DNA of 64,000 nt from Variovorax sp. DXTD-1 (lineage in GTDB: Bacteria > Pseudomonadota > Gammaproteobacteria > Burkholderiales > Burkholderiaceae_C), in assembly GCF_003984625.1 (NCBI RefSeq), contig NZ_RWKH01000001.1, forward strand, positions 124,001 through 188,000, given 5' to 3'. Under the pieces are notes generated by a model, which saw only the letters and a program-made list of their open reading frames with translations, did not search any database and was not told the DNA's origin. This document shows, piece by piece, positions 60,694 through 64,000 of the stretch (its first letter is position 1; each line of letters begins with the position of its first letter). The position numbers and the translations under genes were made by a program.

Positions 60694-61278
60694 ATGATCA
60701 ACGCGCTCGAGTCGTCTTCCACCCGCCCGTACCTCATCCGGGCGCTGTACGAATGGTGCACCGACAACGGGTTCACGCCCTATGTCGCGGTGCAGGTCGA
60801 CGACACCGTCCAGGTGCCGCGGGAGTACGTGAAGAACGGCGAGATCGTGCTGAACATCAGCTTCGACGCGACCAGCTCGCTCAAACTCGGCAACGACTTC
60901 ATCGAGTTCAAGGCCCGATTTGCCGGCAGCGCGCGCGAGATCATCGTGCCCGTAGGCCGGGTCATCGCGATCTATGCGCGGGAAAACGGGCAGGGCATGG
61001 CCTTTCCGGCTCCCGTGCCTGCAGGCAGCGGCGCCGAGGGCGGTGCTTCCACGGGCGCCGTACCTTCGCCCCAGGGCCCTGCGCGCATGCCGCTGCGCGA
61101 TGCCTCGCGCGGCACCGAAGGCGATGCCGGCAAGATCGTGCACCTGGTTACGGGGGAAGACGCGGATGAAATGGTCGATGTCGGTGACGATTCCGGCTCC
61201 TCCACCGACCCCCATGACGAGCCGCCGCGCCCTCCGGCCGGTGGCGGTAGCCGCCCCTCGCTCAAGCGCGTGAAGTAG
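60694..61278 (+). CDS. sspB: ClpXP protease specificity-enhancing factor SspB
   Basis: Adaptor that delivers ssrA-tagged proteins to ClpXP; 194 residues. The N-terminal SspB fold spans about 8-110 (STRPYLIRALYEWCTDNGFTP, NISFDATSSLKLGNDFIEF split segments). A disordered Gly/Ser/Pro linker and a basic C-terminal peptide (RPSLKRVK), the ClpX-docking tail, follow. The upstream spacer contains REP-like copy B. Confidence 0.94.
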   Translation: MINALESSSTRPYLIRALYEWCTDNGFTPYVAVQVDDTVQVPREYVKNGEIVLNISFDATSSLKLGNDFIEFKARFAGSAREIIVPVGRVIAIYARENGQGMAFPAPVPAGSGAEGGASTGAVPSPQGPARMPLRDASRGTEGDAGKIVHLVTGEDADEMVDVGDDSGSSTDPHDEPPRPPAGGGSRPSLKRVK

Positions 61279-61294
61279 GCGCGTTTCGCACCGC

Positions 61295-61300
61295 TAAAAT
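61295..61300 (+). promoter_or_regulatory. -10 box of the tRNA-Thr gene
   Basis: TAAAAT, 12 bases upstream of the tRNA 5' end; transcription would begin near 61307. The -35 is not clear. Confidence 0.45.
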
Positions 61301-61312
61301 CCCAGGATTCGT

Positions 61313-61388
61313 GCCGCTTTAGCTCAGTTGGTAGAGCACCCGCCTTGTAAGCGGAAGGTCGTCAGTTCGATTCCGACAAGCGGCACCA
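61313..61388 (+). tRNA. tRNA-Thr (anticodon TGT)
   Basis: 76-nt cloverleaf. Acceptor arm GCCGCTT pairs with AAGCGGC, the D-loop carries AGCTCAGTTGGTAGAGC, the anticodon loop is CTTGTAA with anticodon TGT, the T-loop TTCGATT, and the 3' CCA is encoded. It lies 34 bp after sspB and is followed by a bidirectional terminator. Confidence 0.97.
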
Positions 61389-61428
61389 TATCGAAGATCC
61401 CGGAAGGCACTCGCCTTGGCCGGCAAGC

Positions 61429-61456
61429 AAAAAGGGGCGATTTCTCGCCCCTTTTT
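61429..61456. terminator. Bidirectional terminator between tRNA-Thr and the YXWGXW gene
   Basis: GGGGCGA (61434-61440) pairs with TCGCCCC (61445-61451) around TTTC, flanked by AAAAA on the left and TTTTT on the right, so it can end transcription from both sides. Confidence 0.88.
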
Positions 61457-61482
61457 CATTTCCTGCCAGCGGCTTACAGAGA

Positions 61483-61896
61483 TCAGCAGCGGCCTTTCTT
61501 GGCTTGTCCCGGTGGGCAGTGCGCGTGCCCGCCGCCGCCGTGGTCGCCGCCATGGTCGGCGTGGCGAGCCCTCTCCGCCCGGCGCCAGTTGCCTTCCTTC
61601 CACCGCCATCCGCCGTCCGCCTGAACCCAGCGGCCGGGCGCATATGCGTAGTCCGGCCGTGCGGCCTGCCAGAATCCGGCGCGCCAGACATAGGCGCGCT
61701 GGTTCCATTGCCAGTGTCCCGGCACCCACACCTGGCCGGCCCTGGGACCCGGCATGGGCTCATAGCGAGGCGCGGGAGGCGCCACCTGAACCAGGGGCAG
61801 GTTGATATTGACGGAAACCTGTGCCGCGGCGGGCAGGGCAGACGCGGCGAGCGCGGCGGCCACCAGAAGAGCAAGAGCGGAGGCGGAGATTTTCAT
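61483..61896 (-). CDS. Secreted YXWGXW-repeat-type protein
   Basis: 137-residue exported protein. Signal peptide ends near AAA-Q (about residues 22-25). The mature part has aromatic repeats of the form PGHWQWNQRAYVWRAGFW and YAPGRWVQADGGWRWKEGNWRR, then a His/Gly-rich tail (DHGGDHGGGGHAHCPPGQ) that could bind metal. Function in the family is unknown. The frame extends upstream, but only this start gives a signal peptide. Confidence 0.8.
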   Translation of the reverse strand: MKISASALALLVAAALAASALPAAAQVSVNINLPLVQVAPPAPRYEPMPGPRAGQVWVPGHWQWNQRAYVWRAGFWQAARPDYAYAPGRWVQADGGWRWKEGNWRRAERARHADHGGDHGGGGHAHCPPGQAKKGRC

Positions 61897-62000
61897 TGGA
61901 ACCTTGGAACATGTGAACACGTATGCACAACGCAAACCGGTGCAGAGTGTAGTCAGCACATTCCTCAGGACGGCTCGCATCGAAACCGTGCTACTGCGTC

Positions 62001-63023
62001 TCAAACCGCGCCCACGCTGCCCGTGATCGGCAGCACGATGCCGGTGATGTAGCTGGCGCAACTCGGCGCGGCCAGGAACACATAGGCGGGGGAGAGCTCT
62101 TCCGGCTGTGCCGGCCGTTGCATGTCGGTGTTCTTGCCGAAGTCCTTGACCTTTTCAGGTGGGCTGTCCGCGGGGTTCAAGGGCGTCCACACCGGCCCGG
62201 GCGCCACCGCATTCACGCGGATGCCCTTGGGCAGCAGGTTGCTGGCCAGCGACTTGGTGAACGCGTGAATGGCGCCCTTGGTGGTCGAGTAGTCGAGCAG
62301 GTGCGCGCTTCCCTCGAGGCCGGTGACCGAGCCGGTGTTGATGATCGACGAGCCCTGGCCCAGGTGCGGCACCGCGGCGCGCGCCATCTGGAAATAGCCG
62401 AACACGTTGGTCCTGAGCGTCAGGTCGAAGCGCTCATCGGTAATGTCCTCGATCGACGCCGCATGCAGCTGGAACGCCGCGTTGTTCACCAGGATGTCGA
62501 GCTTGCCGAAAGCTTCGACCGTCTTGTCGACCGCTTTGCGGCAGAACGCCGGATCGCAGACGTCGCCCTTGATCACGATGCAGCGCGCGCCTTCCTCTTC
62601 TACATGCCGGCGGGTTTCCTCCGCGTCGTCGTCTTCATCGAGGTGCACGATGGCCACGTCGGCGCCTTCGCGCGCATAGAGCAGCGCCACGGCGCGCCCG
62701 ATGCCCGAGTCGCCTCCGGTGATCAGTGCCGTCATGCCTTCGAGCTTGCCGCTGCCTTGGTAGTCCGGCGCCTCGAACCGGGGCCGCAGCGCCATGTCCG
62801 CTTCCTGGCCGGGCTTGCTCAGGTGCTGGGCCGGCATCGGGTTGGCCGGCTGCGGCCGCGAGCCTGCCTGCGCGGGCTGGCTGGACTTCTTGGCGGCGGG
62901 TTTCGCGCTGTCTTTTTCATCTTGCGCGCGTTGGACTTCCCGGTGCTTGGCCGCGGTCCGGGCTGGTTCCGCGGACTTGGATGATTTGGCGGATTTGGAA
63001 GGTGATGCGGTGGTCGATTTCAT
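62001..63023 (-). CDS. SDR family oxidoreductase (YghA-like)
   Basis: 340-residue protein: a Lys/Ala/Ser-rich, probably disordered N-terminus (1-60), then a classical short-chain dehydrogenase. It carries the NAD(P) motif TGGDSGIGRAVA near residues 101-112, NNAA near 179, the catalytic Ser in INTGSVTGLEG, and the Tyr-Lys of DYSTTKGAIHAF near 248, ending with TGIVLPITGS. The long lysine-rich extension is reminiscent of stress-related SDRs. Start ATG at 63023 with AGGAG upstream. Confidence 0.88.
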   Translation of the reverse strand: MKSTTASPSKSAKSSKSAEPARTAAKHREVQRAQDEKDSAKPAAKKSSQPAQAGSRPQPANPMPAQHLSKPGQEADMALRPRFEAPDYQGSGKLEGMTALITGGDSGIGRAVALLYAREGADVAIVHLDEDDDAEETRRHVEEEGARCIVIKGDVCDPAFCRKAVDKTVEAFGKLDILVNNAAFQLHAASIEDITDERFDLTLRTNVFGYFQMARAAVPHLGQGSSIINTGSVTGLEGSAHLLDYSTTKGAIHAFTKSLASNLLPKGIRVNAVAPGPVWTPLNPADSPPEKVKDFGKNTDMQRPAQPEELSPAYVFLAAPSCASYITGIVLPITGSVGAV

Positions 63024-63145
63024 GGTGCCTGGGCTCCTGCATGTGAAAGACAACCGTAGAACCGCGTCGCGCGGCCCGCGTAGGAATCCGTCTCGAATGC
63101 ACGCCCACCGATGCCGACCAAGGAGAGTTTTCGTGCCTGTTTCAG

Positions 63146-63238
63146 AAACACCGCGGAACCGGCTTTGCCGGGCCGCTGGTGTTGCCCCCGGTAGGGGGAG
63201 GGAGTAGCGACACGAAGTGCGCGAAGCCTGGGGGCGAG
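63146..63238 (+). repeat. REP-like long-hairpin intergenic repeat, copy C
   Basis: Core arms AACACC (63147-63152) and GGTGTT (63178-63183) around the GCGG/CCGC and CCGGC/GCCGG stems; then a CCCCC...GGGGG-type hairpin and a 3' arm shared with copy B. Its right end touches the recJ stop codon (minus strand, 63239-63241), as copy B touches the sspA stop. Confidence 0.85.
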
Positions 63239-64000
63239 CTAAATCTCCGCGCCCTCGACCAGGAAGCGCACGCGGCGCACGCCCTGCCACTCATCGGCAT
63301 CGAGCCTGAAGGCGAGCTTCACGCGCGCGGGCAGCGGGTCGGTATGGCCGAACCAGATGCCGTCGACCGGGTGGCCTTGGTGCCGCAGCTTGAGCGCCAG
63401 GTGCTTTTCGCCCACGAGGCGTTGCGACACCACCTCCACTTCCTCGCTGAAGGTGGGCGGCGCAAAGCCCTGGCCCCACACCTCGCGGTGCAGCGTGTCG
63501 ACGAGGTCGATGCGCATGTACTCGCGCTCCAGCGGCCCGTCGGTGTCGAGGCGCCGCGTCAGCGTGGCTGCGTCGAGCCACTCGTGCGCCACCTCGGCCA
63601 ACGCGCGCTCGAACACCTCGAACTTCTCGCGCGCCACGGTGCAGCCCGCCGCCATGGCATGGCCGCCGAAACGCAGCAGCACGCCCGGATGCCGCTTGGC
63701 CACCAGGTCGAGCGCATCCCGCAGGTGAAAGCCCGGAATCGACCGGCCCGAGCCCTTGAGCTCGTGCTCCTTGCCTGGTGCGCCGCTCGCGGCAAACACG
63801 AAGGTCGGGCGATGGAAGCGGTCTTTCAGGCGCGAGGCCACAATGCCGACCACGCCTTCGTGAAATTCCGCGTCGAACACGCTGATGGCGGCCGGCGGCG
63901 CTTCGCCGCCCTTGGCATCGGGGCCGAAGAGCGACTCGGCCAGCATCAGCGCCTGGTCGCGCATGCCGCCTTCGATGTCGCGCCGCTCGCGGTTGATGCC
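63239..64000 (-). CDS. recJ: Single-stranded-DNA exonuclease RecJ (5' part outside window)
   Basis: C-terminal part of RecJ, the 5'-3' ssDNA exonuclease of recombination and mismatch repair; about 253 residues visible of roughly 570. It shows the RecJ signature HEGVVGIVASRLKDRFHRPTF split over two lines of the fold, SGRSIPGFHLRDAL, and the DHHA1-type GGHAMAAGCTV, followed by the OB-fold C-terminal domain. The N-terminal DHH domain lies beyond the right edge. Confidence 0.94.
   Translation of the reverse strand, partial: GINRERRDIEGGMRDQALMLAESLFGPDAKGGEAPPAAISVFDAEFHEGVVGIVASRLKDRFHRPTFVFAASGAPGKEHELKGSGRSIPGFHLRDALDLVAKRHPGVLLRFGGHAMAAGCTVAREKFEVFERALAEVAHEWLDAATLTRRLDTDGPLEREYMRIDLVDTLHREVWGQGFAPPTFSEEVEVVSQRLVGEKHLALKLRHQGHPVDGIWFGHTDPLPARVKLAFRLDADEWQGVRRVRFLVEGAEI

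Overview
The window is high-GC chromosomal DNA of a betaproteobacterium, most likely a Comamonadaceae member close to Variovorax. This is inferred from protein resemblance and from gene order (pilQ-aroKB-dgt, gltBD, mlaFEDACB-ibaG-murA-his, tatABC, petABC-sspAB), not from a database search. About 60 genes are supported, nearly all on the + strand in tightly coupled ATGA/GTGA-overlapping operons.

Layout. 1-7.3 kb: 3' end of pilQ, aroK, aroB, dgt, an MFS transporter, a DUF1415 protein and a methyltransferase. 7.3-14.6 kb: a RAYT/Y1 transposase gene, then gltB and gltD (glutamate synthase) separated by a REP-like hairpin element. 14.7-22.1 kb: the Mla phospholipid-transport operon (mlaF, E, D, A, C, B), an ABC-2 transporter pair, a BolA-family gene (ibaG) and murA. 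22.1-34.1 kb: the histidine genes hisG, D, C, B, H, A and then F, I, E. They are interrupted by a small membrane protein, a Rap1a-like secreted protein, and a 4.2 kb block between hisA and hisF (AAA ATPase, two minus-strand transport genes, a hexose-6-phosphate mutarotase-like gene). 34.1-41.6 kb: DUF4870 and HIT proteins, tatABC, a DegS-like protease, an MHS-type transporter, a Nif3-family protein, pdxA and mscL.

41.7-56.9 kb is an accessory exopolysaccharide region with lower-GC stretches. On the + strand it has a PAP2 phosphatase, Wza, Wzb and Wzc homologues, a phosphoglycosyl transferase, a pyruvyl transferase, one GT4, a secreted glycoside hydrolase and a Wzx-like flippase. Facing them on the - strand is a yjbE-yjbF-yjb(G+H) operon in which the GfcC/YjbG-like and GfcD/YjbH-like parts are fused in one 1026-residue protein. 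Together they look like a Wzx/Wzy-type secretion system with group-4-capsule accessory proteins, but no Wzy polymerase is visible. 57-64 kb returns to core genes: petABC (cytochrome bc1), sspA, sspB, tRNA-Thr(TGT), a YXWGXW-type secreted protein, an SDR oxidoreductase and the 3' part of recJ.

The most unusual things seen are: a 32-bp tandem repeat that replicates the hisG ribosome-binding site and start codon, producing a chain of overlapping mini-ORFs; three copies of a long-hairpin intergenic repeat placed at gene ends; an amino-terminally truncated symporter; and the fused YjbG-YjbH protein. I found no CRISPR array, prophage or toxin-antitoxin pair, and no clearly new multi-gene system.
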